Shown here: positions 30,766-38,088 of the stretch, in pieces | Layout of the letters: each line of letters begins with the position of its first letter | Numbering within the stretch: position 1 is the stretch's first letter | Notes under the pieces: model-generated | Databases searched by the model: none | What the model was told of the DNA's origin: nothing | What the model saw: the letters and a program-made list of their open reading frames with translations, nothing else | Program-made: the position numbers and the translations under genes | NCBI GenBank assembly: GCA_964532005.1 | Contig: CAZHER010000003.1 | Coordinates: 36,095-100,094 of the forward strand | Length of the DNA stretch: 64,000 nt | Direction of reading: 5' to 3' | Source: CAYQEU01 sp964532005 | Lineage (GTDB): Bacteria > Patescibacteriota > Doudnabacteria > UBA920

Positions 30766-31179
30766 ATGGCTTTTGACTTAATGCCGCGTTCCTTCTGGAA
30801 CATCCCTTCCCGACTTCCTATCTTTGATGAAGACGAGGATTGGAAATCTTTCTTGCCGTCTTCAGGCTTAACAGTTTCTGAAGACGACAAAAGTGTGTAT
30901 GTAGAAGCAGCTGTGCCAGGGCTGGATCCTGAAAAGATCGATGTCACATACGACAAAGGTGTGCTTTGGATCCGTGGTAATAACGAAGAAAGAGAAGAAG
31001 ATAAGGACAAAAAATTCTACAGAAAAGCGTCCAGTTCTTTCTCTTACAGAGTGGCTATCCCAGGAAATGTAGATGAACATGCAGAGCCCGAAGCTGTATG
31101 TAAGAATGGGGTAATGAAAGTAAGTTTTGCTAAAGTTCCAGAAACCGAGCCTAAAAGGTTAAGCGTTAAAACTGAATAA
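30766..31179 (+). CDS. Small heat-shock protein, Hsp20/alpha-crystallin family
   Basis: 137 residues. N-terminal arm (1-30), alpha-crystallin domain at about 35-130: VYVEAAVPGLDPEKIDVTYD, VLWIRGNNEE, SSFSYRVAIPGNVDEHAEPE, and the A-x-x-x-N-G-V motif AVCKNGVMKV. ATP-independent holdase of unfolding proteins. AAAGGA is 9 bases before the ATG. The perfect CIRCE upstream indicates HrcA control; hrcA, groEL and dnaK are not in this window. Confidence 0.96.
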   Translation: MAFDLMPRSFWNIPSRLPIFDEDEDWKSFLPSSGLTVSEDDKSVYVEAAVPGLDPEKIDVTYDKGVLWIRGNNEEREEDKDKKFYRKASSSFSYRVAIPGNVDEHAEPEAVCKNGVMKVSFAKVPETEPKRLSVKTE

Positions 31180-31192
31180 AGCATATCAATGA

Positions 31193-31230
31193 TAAACGGG
31201 AGCAACTTTGAAAAGAGCTGTTCCCGTTTA
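31193..31230. terminator. Hairpin between hsp20 and the 66-residue gene
   Basis: TAAACGGGA (31193-31201) and TCCCGTTTA (31222-31230) form a perfect 9-bp stem, with inner GCA/TGT pairing. No long T-run in either direction, so termination is likely but not certain. Confidence 0.6.
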
Positions 31231-31257
31231 TGTTATTGAAAGTTGGGCTAGACCCGG

Positions 31258-31458
31258 CTAGACCCGGTATTTGCGGTTACCCGCAGAGCCGAGGTTTTTT
31301 ATTTCCTCAGCCATTTTTTTTCGGTCCTCAAGGACCTTATCTCCCGAGATGCAAAATTCGTTTGCCCTCGGGTCGTCATTCACTCGGACTCGCCCTTCAT
31401 CACCCGCCTCTACTCGTTTTTGAGGCTTATGTTCGAAAACCGAACTCTCAAATTCCAT
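31258..31458 (-). CDS. Uncharacterised 66-residue protein behind a consensus promoter
   Basis: ATG at 31458 is chosen over an in-frame upstream ATG because the predicted transcript begins near 31503, inside the longer frame, and GTGAGGG lies 6-12 bases upstream. The peptide MEFESSVFEHKPQKRVEAGD continues with charged residues, one cysteine and KKMAEEIKNLGSAGNRKYRV at the end; no membrane segment. The stop lies in a tandem CTAGACCCGG repeat (31250-31269). The perfect TTGACA-17-TATAAT promoter suggests high expression. Not recognised. Confidence 0.5.
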   Translation of the reverse strand: MEFESSVFEHKPQKRVEAGDEGRVRVNDDPRANEFCISGDKVLEDRKKMAEEIKNLGSAGNRKYRV

Positions 31459-31509
31459 ATAATCCCTCACTTCAAAAAAAATTTGCCACAAGGCTTTTCT
31501 AACTACTAT

Positions 31510-31538
31510 ATTATAGCACGAAATGGACATTTTGTCAA
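31510..31538 (-). promoter_or_regulatory. Perfect consensus promoter of the 66-residue gene
   Basis: Minus strand TTGACA (31533-31538), 17-base spacer ending in TGC, TATAAT (31510-31515): both hexamers exact plus an extended -10. Confidence 0.85.
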
Positions 31539-31590
31539 TAGCCATAATAAATGGATAAAGAATATCAATAATATTTAATAAAATATATAC

Positions 31591-31621
31591 AAAAACAGAC
31601 CCCTCTAGATGGTCTGTTTTT
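31591..31621 (-). terminator. Terminator of the tRNA-fMet/Met/Asp transcript
   Basis: AAAAACAGACC (31591-31601) and GGTCTGTTTTT (31611-31621) around a 9-base loop. Lies about 90 bases beyond tRNA-Asp. The interval also holds TAAGTGG-aaa-CCACTTA (31644-31660) and a TGTTATAAT box (31666-31674). Confidence 0.85.
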
Positions 31622-31712
31622 GAACTATCAAAACTATTTGATTAAGTGGAAACCACTTATATCGTATTATAACACATCTTTTCAGTAAATCCTGTGGATT
31701 ACTAAAGTAAAA

Positions 31713-31789
31713 TGGCGGACTGAACGGGACTCGAACCCGCGACCTTCCGCGTGACAGGCGGACGCTCTAACCAACTGAGCTACCAGTCC
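31713..31789 (-). tRNA. tRNA-Asp (GUC)
   Basis: 77 bases with encoded CCA. Acceptor GGACTGG/TCAGTCC, D-stem GCTC/GAGC, anticodon loop CTGTCAC, T-arm GCGGG-TTCGAGT-CCCGT, discriminator G as expected for Asp. Confidence 0.96.
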
Positions 31790-31820
31790 ATATTTTAGAA
31801 ACTTCTCAACAATGTGTTAT

Positions 31821-31897
31821 TGGTACCGGCGGCAGGAATTGAACCTGCGACCTAAGGCTTATGAGTCCTTCGCTCTAACCAACTGAGCTACGCCGGC
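31821..31897 (-). tRNA. tRNA with CAU anticodon, elongator Met (or Ile2)
   Basis: 77 bases with encoded CCA. Acceptor GCCGGCG/CGCCGGT, anticodon loop CTCATAA, T-arm GCAGG-TTCAATT-CCTGC. The first acceptor pair is G-T and the anticodon stem has an A-G mismatch at 31:39. Without C1-A72 mismatch it is not the initiator. If TilS modifies C34 it would be tRNA-Ile2; I favour elongator Met. Confidence 0.9.
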
Positions 31898-31968
31898 TCG
31901 TATAAATTCCTAACCGAGTCAGATTTCATTTACTATAGCACGAAGCCTTTCCTAAATAAAAGCTGGCT

Positions 31969-32044
31969 TGGTTGCGGGACCCGGATTCGAACCGGGAACC
32001 TCAAGGTTATGAGCCTTGCGAGCTGCCAATTGCTCTATCCCGCG
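31969..32044 (-). tRNA. Initiator tRNA-fMet (CAU)
   Basis: 76 bases with encoded CCA. CGCGGGA/TCCCGCA with the C1-A72 mismatch that marks initiators, D-arm AGAGCAATTGGCAGCTC, anticodon loop CTCATAA. The anticodon stem has G-C at 30:40 and 31:39 but A-U at 29:41, instead of the usual three G-C pairs. First of three tRNAs in one transcript. Confidence 0.96.
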
Positions 32045-32075
32045 CCAAAAGGTACTAAATTTCAATAACCAACGA

Positions 32076-32104
32076 ATTGTACCATTATTTACTGGGTTTT
32101 GCAA
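32076..32104 (-). promoter_or_regulatory. Promoter of the tRNA transcript
   Basis: Minus strand TTGCAA (32099-32104), 17-base spacer ending TGG, TACAAT (32076-32081), an extended -10 type. Confidence 0.75.
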
Positions 32105-32162
32105 CCCTTTTTTATCAAAACTGCTTAATTATAAGGCTTTTAGATTTAGGACTAAAACCTGG

Positions 32163-32200
32163 CAAAAACAAATAGCCACCCTGTTTTGGGGTGGCTATTT
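32163..32200 (-). terminator. Terminator of the H1-like gene
   Basis: AAATAGCCACCC (32170-32181) and GGGTGGCTATTT (32189-32200), a 12-bp perfect stem, followed on the minus strand by GTTTTTG. Confidence 0.88.
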
Positions 32201-32221
32201 GGCTCCTTGCGGAGTTTTAGT

Positions 32222-32434
32222 TTAGCGCTTTTTCTTAGCAGCGGTCTTGCGACGTGCTGGGCGCTTCTTAGCAGCTGGCTTTTTTGCAGCAGTGCGCTTC
32301 TTAGCAGCTGGCTTGCGAGCAGCGGTCTTTCGCTTTGCAGGCTTGCGAGCAGGCTTCTTAGCAGCAGTGCGCTTCTTAGCAGCTGGCTTTTTTGCAGCAG
32401 GCTTTCGCTTTGCTACTTTTCTTTTTGTTGCCAT
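32222..32434 (-). CDS. Histone H1-like Lys/Ala-rich DNA-binding protein
   Basis: 70 residues, almost only Lys, Arg, Ala, Pro and Thr, in repeats of the AAKKPAAKK / AAKKRTAAKK type from residue 12 to the end. Resembles the C-terminal tail of eukaryotic histone H1 and bacterial H1-like proteins (Hc1, AlgP tails). Predicted to bind and compact DNA through charge; the repeats probably stay disordered until bound. GGGAG lies about 11 bases before the ATG. Expressed from its own promoter through a 160-base structured leader, with its own terminator, which suggests regulated, abundant expression. Confidence 0.88.
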   Translation of the reverse strand: MATKRKVAKRKPAAKKPAAKKRTAAKKPARKPAKRKTAARKPAAKKRTAAKKPAAKKRPARRKTAAKKKR

Positions 32435-32595
32435 TGTGGCTAGTCTCCCTGTCCGCTCAATTTTTAAATTTTTGCGAGCGGACTTAATTTTCTACTACTT
32501 GAAACTATTTTTGTTTCAAGGCCAGTAGCGATGAAAAATGTTTTCTGTTTTTCTGAATTTGTTTTCGTTTCTATCGAAAGGTGCAATACTTATAC
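32435..32595 (-). promoter_or_regulatory. Long structured 5' UTR of the H1-like gene
   Basis: Two perfect 8-bp hairpins: CTTGAAAC-aaaaata-GTTTCAAG (32520-32498), extended by CTACT/AGTAG, and GTCCGCTC-17-base AT loop-GAGCGGAC (32483-32451). The latter ends 1 base before the GGGAG ribosome-binding region. It may sequester or present the start site; an RNA thermometer or protein-binding leader are possibilities. Confidence 0.5.
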
Positions 32596-33300
32596 ATCGT
32601 CATTATAAGAATTACACAAACTTTCGTCAAGTACTTCGCTGTTGATAATTATTTTAAACTTTTTTTGTTGATCGAAAGAAAGTTTTTGCATTTCTGTCTG
32701 CAAAAGTTTGTCTGATAAATTTTGTAGCAATGAAAAGTTTTGATTAATAGCTGCGGCGCTCGCATATTCAATTTTAAATTCCAACTGTATGGCAAAACGT
32801 ATCGCCCTTGCAATACGGAGAGGGTCCTCGTGTATCTTTTTTTCTGGGTTTCCTATAAACCTCAGTAACCCTTTTCCTAGATCCGCCATTCCATCGTGGA
32901 AATCTAATATTTCCCCTTCCCTGCTCATATATAAGCTGTTTATGGTAAAATCTCTACGCAAACTGTCAGCCTCCACAGAGTTAATAAATGCGACTTTTGG
33001 GTATCTTGAATCAGTGTAGGATTCTACTCTGAATGTGGCAATTTCGATATGTGGATTCACTGTTATTATGCCAAAATTTTTGTTTTTGTCGCTAAATTCG
33101 AAACTGTTTTTTATTAATTCACAGATTTGTTCGGGCAAAGCCTCAGTGGCAAGATCGACATCTGTTATTTTTCTTTCCAATAAAATGTCACGTACAAAAC
33201 CGCCGACAAAATATGTTTGCGGAAATTTTTCAGCAATAATATTTTGGATTTCAATTGCAACATTTTCCGTGTCGGTTGTGGGTTGGTAATTTATTTTCAT
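32590..33300 (-). CDS. Short tRNA nucleotidyltransferase/poly(A) polymerase-like protein
   Basis: 236 residues, versus about 400 or more in most CCA-adding enzymes and poly(A) polymerases. Class II head domain: FVGGFVRDILLERKITDVDL (metal Asp-x-Asp), IATFRVESYTDSRYP, the RRDFTINSLYM motif, and the neck EDPLRIARAIRFA. Body and tail domains are nearly missing. It could be a minimal CCA repair enzyme or a poly(A) polymerase. The tRNA genes here already encode CCA, so only repair would be needed. The 3' end carries the promoter of the next gene. Confidence 0.85.
   Translation of the reverse strand: MKINYQPTTDTENVAIEIQNIIAEKFPQTYFVGGFVRDILLERKITDVDLATEALPEQICELIKNSFEFSDKNKNFGIITVNPHIEIATFRVESYTDSRYPKVAFINSVEADSLRRDFTINSLYMSREGEILDFHDGMADLGKGLLRFIGNPEKKIHEDPLRIARAIRFAIQLEFKIEYASAAAINQNFSLLQNLSDKLLQTEMQKLSFDQQKKFKIIINSEVLDESLCNSYNDDV
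32602..32630 (-). promoter_or_regulatory. Promoter of the H1-like gene inside the cca 3' end
   Basis: Minus strand TTGACG (32625-32630), 17-base spacer, TATAAT (32602-32607), overlapping the last codons of the nucleotidyltransferase gene. Confidence 0.78.
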
Positions 33301-33308
33301 TTACAAAT

Positions 33309-33334
33309 TAAAAGCCCGCAGAGCGTGCAGGCTT
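33309..33334 (-). terminator. Terminator after atpC
   Basis: AAGCCcGCA (33312-33320) and TGCaGGCTT (33326-33334) pair; minus strand continues TTTTAATTTG. End of the atp operon. Confidence 0.72.
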
Positions 33335-33340
33335 AAAAGT

Positions 33341-33805
33341 CTATTCGTTGTTTAAATTTTCGTTCATGTGTTGTGCTTGTGCACTTCGGCGATGGCGATA
33401 TTTTCTCACCAGACTGAGCTTACTTAAACTTTTTTCCAGCGAAGCAGCTGCCAAAGCATATTCTTCCTGAGAAATGTTGGATTGTTTTAGCGCTTCTTCC
33501 GCTCGTTGTCGTGCTTCTTCTGCTTCGGCTTCGTCAATTTCATGATGGTGTTCAGCTGCGTCAGCCAATACAACCACTTTGCTTCCTTCCTTAACCTCTA
33601 CAAATCCCCCCGCAACATGAATATTGTGTTCTTGGCCATTTTTGGGCCGGGCAATAAGTTCTCCAGTAGCCAAAGTGGCTACTAGAGGCAAATGATTCGG
33701 AAGAATGGTAATTTCACCCATTTTTGTGGGACAAGTGATGCTTTCCAGTTCCTCATCAAGCATTTTGCGTTGAGGAGTGACTAATTGTAGATGGATTGAG
33801 GTCAT
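33341..33805 (-). CDS. atpC: ATP synthase epsilon subunit
   Basis: 154 residues. Beta-sandwich N-terminal domain: IHLQLVTPQRKMLDEELESI, GEITILPNHLPLVATLATGE, VAGGFVEVKEGSKVVVLADA. The C-terminal helical hairpin (about 90-135) is followed by a basic tail (VRKYRHRRSAQAQH) longer than usual. Central-stalk subunit that regulates ATPase activity. Last gene of the operon. Confidence 0.94.
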   Translation of the reverse strand: MTSIHLQLVTPQRKMLDEELESITCPTKMGEITILPNHLPLVATLATGELIARPKNGQEHNIHVAGGFVEVKEGSKVVVLADAAEHHHEIDEAEAEEARQRAEEALKQSNISQEEYALAAASLEKSLSKLSLVRKYRHRRSAQAQHMNENLNNE

Positions 33806-33821
33806 GTACAGCTTGTTTGAG

Positions 33822-35216
33822 TTATTCTTTTACCTGATCAATGGACCCTTTCATATAGAAAGCTTGCTCTGGCACGTGATCCATTTTGCCTTCCAAAATC
33901 ATTTTAAAGCCTTTTACGGTTTCGGCAATTGGCACATATTGTCCTGGGGAACCAGTAAATACCTCGGCCACAAAAAATGGCTGGGATAGGAATCTTTGAA
34001 TCTTGCGGGCTCGGGCAACTACCAGCTTGTCTTCCTCTGGAAGCTCTTCCATACCTAAAATAGCAATAATGTCTTGCAGGTCTCGGTAACGCTGCAAAGT
34101 TTTTTGTACACCACGAGCCACATTATAGTGCTCTTCACCAACAATATCAGCAGTTAAAATCGTTGATGTTGAGTCTAATGGGTCAACTGCCGGGTAGATT
34201 GCCAAGTCGGCCAAGGCGCGAGAAAGTACCACAGTAGAGTCAAGGTGAGCAAAGGTAGTGGCTGGGGCTGGATCAGTTAAGTCGTCAGCAGGTACGTATA
34301 CAGCTTGTACAGAAGTAATTGATCCCTCTTTTGTGGAAGTAATACGTTCTTGCATGCTTCCCATTTCAGTTGCCAATGTTGGCTGATATCCTACAGCAGA
34401 AGGGATGCGTCCCAGCAAAGCAGAGACTTCGGATCCGGCTTGGGTAAATCTAAAAATATTGTCAATGAAGAAAAGTATGTCAGCCTTATTTTCGTCGCGG
34501 AAATATTCGGCCATAGATAAACCAGACAAAGCGACACGGGCTCGGGCGCCAGGCGGTTCGTTCATTTGGCCGAACACCATGGTCATTTTATCGATAACAC
34601 CAGAATCTTTCATTTCGTGGTACAGGTCGTTTCCTTCGCGGGTACGTTCACCTACACCAGCAAATACAGAAAGTCCACCATGGGCCTTAGCGATGTTATT
34701 AATAAGTTCTTGAATAACAACAGTCTTTCCTACCCCCGCCCCTCCAAACAAACCTACCTTACCACCTTTTAAAATAGGACAAATAAGGTCTATAACTTTA
34801 ATCCCGGTTTCTAATATCTCACTTCGGGTAGCTTGCTCTGTTAAATCTGGGGCTTTGCGGTGAATAGAATAAGTGTTTTCGGTTTTTGGAGCTTCTTGGC
34901 CGTCAATGGGTTGACCAAGCAAGTTGAACATGCGTCCTAAAGTGGCATTTCCTACCGGAACCGAAATCGGCTTCCCTGTATTGGTTACTTCGGTCTTACG
35001 TTTTAAACCGTCTGTAGACGACATTGCGATTGTTCTAACAATTTTTCCTGGGAGCTGTTGTTGTACCTCTAGAACCAGTACTGAACCGTCTTCGCGTTTA
35101 ATTTCCAAAGCAGTGTAGATCTCCGGAGCGCCGCCTTCGAATTTAACGTCAACAACCGGCCCAATTACTTGGGCTACCGTGCCAGTATTTAATTTTTCTG
35201 CTGTATTAGTTGCCAT
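33822..35216 (-). CDS. atpD: ATP synthase beta subunit
   Basis: 464 residues. Catalytic subunit: P-loop GLFGGAGVGKTVVIQE, catalytic Glu in GVGERTREGNDLY, Walker B ADILFFIDNIFRFTQAGSEVS, DELSD-region equivalent (PAVDPLDSTSTIL). Normal length; order atpA-atpG-atpD-atpC is conserved. AUG start MATNTAEKLNTGTV. Confidence 0.98.
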   Translation of the reverse strand: MATNTAEKLNTGTVAQVIGPVVDVKFEGGAPEIYTALEIKREDGSVLVLEVQQQLPGKIVRTIAMSSTDGLKRKTEVTNTGKPISVPVGNATLGRMFNLLGQPIDGQEAPKTENTYSIHRKAPDLTEQATRSEILETGIKVIDLICPILKGGKVGLFGGAGVGKTVVIQELINNIAKAHGGLSVFAGVGERTREGNDLYHEMKDSGVIDKMTMVFGQMNEPPGARARVALSGLSMAEYFRDENKADILFFIDNIFRFTQAGSEVSALLGRIPSAVGYQPTLATEMGSMQERITSTKEGSITSVQAVYVPADDLTDPAPATTFAHLDSTVVLSRALADLAIYPAVDPLDSTSTILTADIVGEEHYNVARGVQKTLQRYRDLQDIIAILGMEELPEEDKLVVARARKIQRFLSQPFFVAEVFTGSPGQYVPIAETVKGFKMILEGKMDHVPEQAFYMKGSIDQVKE

Positions 35217-35268
35217 GTTGTTTTAATTAATTGGTTTAATTGTTATTAATATTGTTTGTACTGTCATA

Positions 35269-36144
35269 TTATTTTTCCAAGGCAATTTTACCCGCAGTAA
35301 TTTCTGATAATTCGGTTGTGATCTTGGTTTGCCTCAATTGGTTAAAGGTAAGCGTTAGGTCATCTATGAGTTCTCCCGCACTTTCAGTAGCATTTTTCAT
35401 CATCACCATGCGCGCAGAGTGCTCGGATGCATCGCTTTCCAATATTGCTTGATACACCTGACTTTCTAGTATTCTCGGGAGCAAATGCTCGGCGACTTCT
35501 TTCGGTGATGGTTCAAACAACGCCTCGGTCATTGCTGTGTTTTTTGTTTCCGGAGTTTCTTTTGGCTGCTCAGTTGAGAACGGAAGCAATGTTTTTATTG
35601 TCGGTACCTGTGAGAGTGTTGAAGCAAAATGGTTGTAGACTATAAGAATTTTTCTATATTTTCCGGATTTGTATGACTGTGTCAGCAGCTTAATTAAAGG
35701 GTAGATCCGTTCAACTGGGATTGTTGTATCTAGTTTTTCAAATTCAGCAAGTATACTTTTTTTAAGTCTCAAGGAGTTGTCTCTCCCCTTTTTTCCTAGC
35801 ACAACAAATTCGGTGAGCAATTCTGGTTCAGCCTCCTCGTATTCTTTAATTTTTTTAAACAGGTTGTTGTTAAATCCACCAACTTGTCCGCGATTTGATG
35901 AAATTATTACTATTCCCACTTTTTTTGCTTCGGGGAAAGTTTGAATTAGAGGAGAAGACGCAGCTGCATCTGTTCCAAGCGAACTGATTAGTTCCCAGGC
36001 TAGTTTCGCATAAGTCCTGCTAGCCAATGTGGCCATTTGGCTTTTACGCATTTTGGCAGCAGAAATCAACTGCATCGCGCGGGTGATTTTGCGCGTGCTT
36101 TTGATCGATTTTATACGTCTTGTTAATTCTCTGGTTCCAGGCAT
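35269..36144 (-). CDS. atpG: ATP synthase gamma subunit
   Basis: 291 residues. N-terminal helix MPGTRELTRRIKSIKSTRKI and C-terminal helix with SAGELIDDLTLTFNQLRQTK form the rotor coiled coil; the Rossmann domain is at about 75-220. Located between atpA and atpD in the expected order. Confidence 0.96.
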   Translation of the reverse strand: MPGTRELTRRIKSIKSTRKITRAMQLISAAKMRKSQMATLASRTYAKLAWELISSLGTDAAASSPLIQTFPEAKKVGIVIISSNRGQVGGFNNNLFKKIKEYEEAEPELLTEFVVLGKKGRDNSLRLKKSILAEFEKLDTTIPVERIYPLIKLLTQSYKSGKYRKILIVYNHFASTLSQVPTIKTLLPFSTEQPKETPETKNTAMTEALFEPSPKEVAEHLLPRILESQVYQAILESDASEHSARMVMMKNATESAGELIDDLTLTFNQLRQTKITTELSEITAGKIALEK

Positions 36145-36160
36145 GTGTTATATCTACTCC

Positions 36161-37666
36161 TTAGGCTTGAAAACCTTTTTTGAAGTCTTCTAAAAGTTTT
36201 TTTAATGTTGTTTCAGAGTCTTCGCTAAGCTCTTTTTGTCCCGCAATAGCTGACATTAATTCTTTGCCACTAGTTTCCAAATATGCATACAGTTTTTCTT
36301 GAAAATCTTTGACCTTTTCAACGGCAACATCATCTAAGTAGCCGTTATTAACGGCATAAAGTATTACAACCTGTTTCTCCAGAGATAGCGGGCTGTACTG
36401 AGGCTGTTTTAAAACTTCTACCAAGCGATTTCCTAAGTCCAGCTGCTTTTTAGTGGCTTCGTCTAAGTCAGAACCGAATTGGGAGAAAGCTTCTAATTCA
36501 CGGAATTGCGCTAAAGAAATTTTTAACTTTCCTGCCACTTTTTTCATAGCCTTGGTTTGTGCAGCAGAACCCACGCGAGACACAGAGGTTCCCACGTTTA
36601 CCGCTGGTCTAATACCTTTATAAAACAGGTCACTTTCTAAGAAAATTTGTCCGTCAGTAATAGAAATTACATTTGTTGGTATATAAGCTGAAATATCGCC
36701 TGCCTGAGTTTCAATTATAGGCAAAGCGGTAATACTGCCGCCGCCAAAATCTTTATTTAGTTTAGCTGCCCGTTCCAATAAACGGGAGTGGAGATAGAAG
36801 ACATCTCCAGGATAGGCTTCGCGTCCAGGAGGGCGGCGGAGGAGCAAAGAAATTTCCCGGTAAGCAACAGCTTGCTTTGATAAGTCATCATAAATAATCA
36901 ATACATCCTTTCCTTGGTCCATGAAGTATTCAGCCATTGCACATCCAGCATATGGAGCGATATAAGAAAGTGCGGCTGGTTCAGAGGCGCCTGCAGAAAC
37001 AACAACTGTATATTCCATGGCCCCTCGTTCTTCCAAAATAGCAACAGTTTTCGCAACCTTGCTTTCTTTTTGTCCAACAGCAACATATACACAAATAATA
37101 TCTTGTCCTGCTTGGTTCAAAATTGTATCGATAGCAACAGCTGTTTTTCCCGTTTGACGATCTCCAATAATAAGTTCGCGCTGTCCTCGTCCTATTGGGA
37201 TAAGAGCGTCAATTGCCATAATGCCAGTTTGCATGGGTTGCTTAACTGACTCACGAGTGATAACGCCTGGGGCAACTTTTTCAACAGGATAGTAGTCCGA
37301 TTGAGCAATGGCTTCTTTTCCGTCCTTCGGGCTACCAAGAGGCCCAACCACGCGACCAATGAGCGCATTGCCTACTGGAACTGACAAGGTTCTGCCAGTT
37401 GCTCTTACCGTGTCTCCTTGTTTTACTTTTGAGTAATCTCCTAAAATAACAGCGCCAACAGTTGCCTCTTCTAAGTTTAAGGCCACACCAAAAATATCAT
37501 TACCAAAGTCAATCATTTCCATGCTGGCGATTTGAGAGAGCCCCGCTACTCTAGCTATACCGTCTCCTACCTCGGTCACGGTGCCGACTTTTTCTACAGC
37601 GGCATCAGGCTGAAATCCGGCAATCTGCTCTTTGAGCTGTGCGATTATGGCATCTGTTTTTATCAT
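36161..37666 (-). CDS. atpA: ATP synthase alpha subunit
   Basis: 501 residues. Regulatory nucleotide-binding subunit: P-loop IIGDRQTGKTAVAIDTI, arginine-finger region TSVSRVGSAAQTKAMKKVAG, and AYREISLLLRRPPGREAYPG. Normal length and position. N-terminus MIKTDAIIAQLKEQIAGF. Confidence 0.98.
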   Translation of the reverse strand: MIKTDAIIAQLKEQIAGFQPDAAVEKVGTVTEVGDGIARVAGLSQIASMEMIDFGNDIFGVALNLEEATVGAVILGDYSKVKQGDTVRATGRTLSVPVGNALIGRVVGPLGSPKDGKEAIAQSDYYPVEKVAPGVITRESVKQPMQTGIMAIDALIPIGRGQRELIIGDRQTGKTAVAIDTILNQAGQDIICVYVAVGQKESKVAKTVAILEERGAMEYTVVVSAGASEPAALSYIAPYAGCAMAEYFMDQGKDVLIIYDDLSKQAVAYREISLLLRRPPGREAYPGDVFYLHSRLLERAAKLNKDFGGGSITALPIIETQAGDISAYIPTNVISITDGQIFLESDLFYKGIRPAVNVGTSVSRVGSAAQTKAMKKVAGKLKISLAQFRELEAFSQFGSDLDEATKKQLDLGNRLVEVLKQPQYSPLSLEKQVVILYAVNNGYLDDVAVEKVKDFQEKLYAYLETSGKELMSAIAGQKELSEDSETTLKKLLEDFKKGFQA

Positions 37667-37693
37667 ATATGTATTGCTAATGTTAAATTAAAA

Positions 37694-38086
37694 TTATTTA
37701 GTAAGTCTATTTTTCAGCTTATTGAGCTGCCCTTTTATACTTGCGTCAATGAGAGTGTCCTCAATTTTTACTACGACGCCCCCTATCAGAGATTCGTCAA
37801 CTTTTTGCTTTAATTCAATATTGCTTTCTAGTATGTCGTTTAATTCCTTGACTAAAGTGCTATTTAGCTTGACCGTAGAAGCGGTGGTTATCTCGACCTC
37901 TTTTATCCCTTTTTGGTCGCGGTCATAATTTTCGTATTCTTGAATAATCGTTTCGTAATAATGCAAGTCGCCATTTTGATTCAAGATCCTAATAAAATTA
38001 TTAATGACTTTGTCCGCATCGCTGGGCTTTGTTTCAGCCAGGGTTTGGTACAGCGCCTCACTATATTGTTTAACTGAAAATTTCAT
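37694..38086 (-). CDS. atpH: ATP synthase delta subunit
   Basis: 130 residues, shorter than the E. coli subunit (177). YSEALYQTLAETKP near the N-terminus and the C-terminal DESLIGGVVVKIEDTLIDAS motif of the OSCP/delta family are clear. The shortening removes part of the N-terminal helical domain. Connects F1 to the peripheral stalk. Between atpF (2 bases) and atpA. Confidence 0.92.
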   Translation of the reverse strand: MKFSVKQYSEALYQTLAETKPSDADKVINNFIRILNQNGDLHYYETIIQEYENYDRDQKGIKEVEITTASTVKLNSTLVKELNDILESNIELKQKVDESLIGGVVVKIEDTLIDASIKGQLNKLKNRLTK

Positions 38087-38088
38087 AA

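Noticed and set aside
32186..32528. Two overlapping plus-strand frames rich in Ser/Leu/Ala/Phe opposite the H1-like gene
   Set aside because: They are reverse-complement reflections of Lys/Ala codons in the H1-like gene; terminator, promoter and start signals support the minus strand only.
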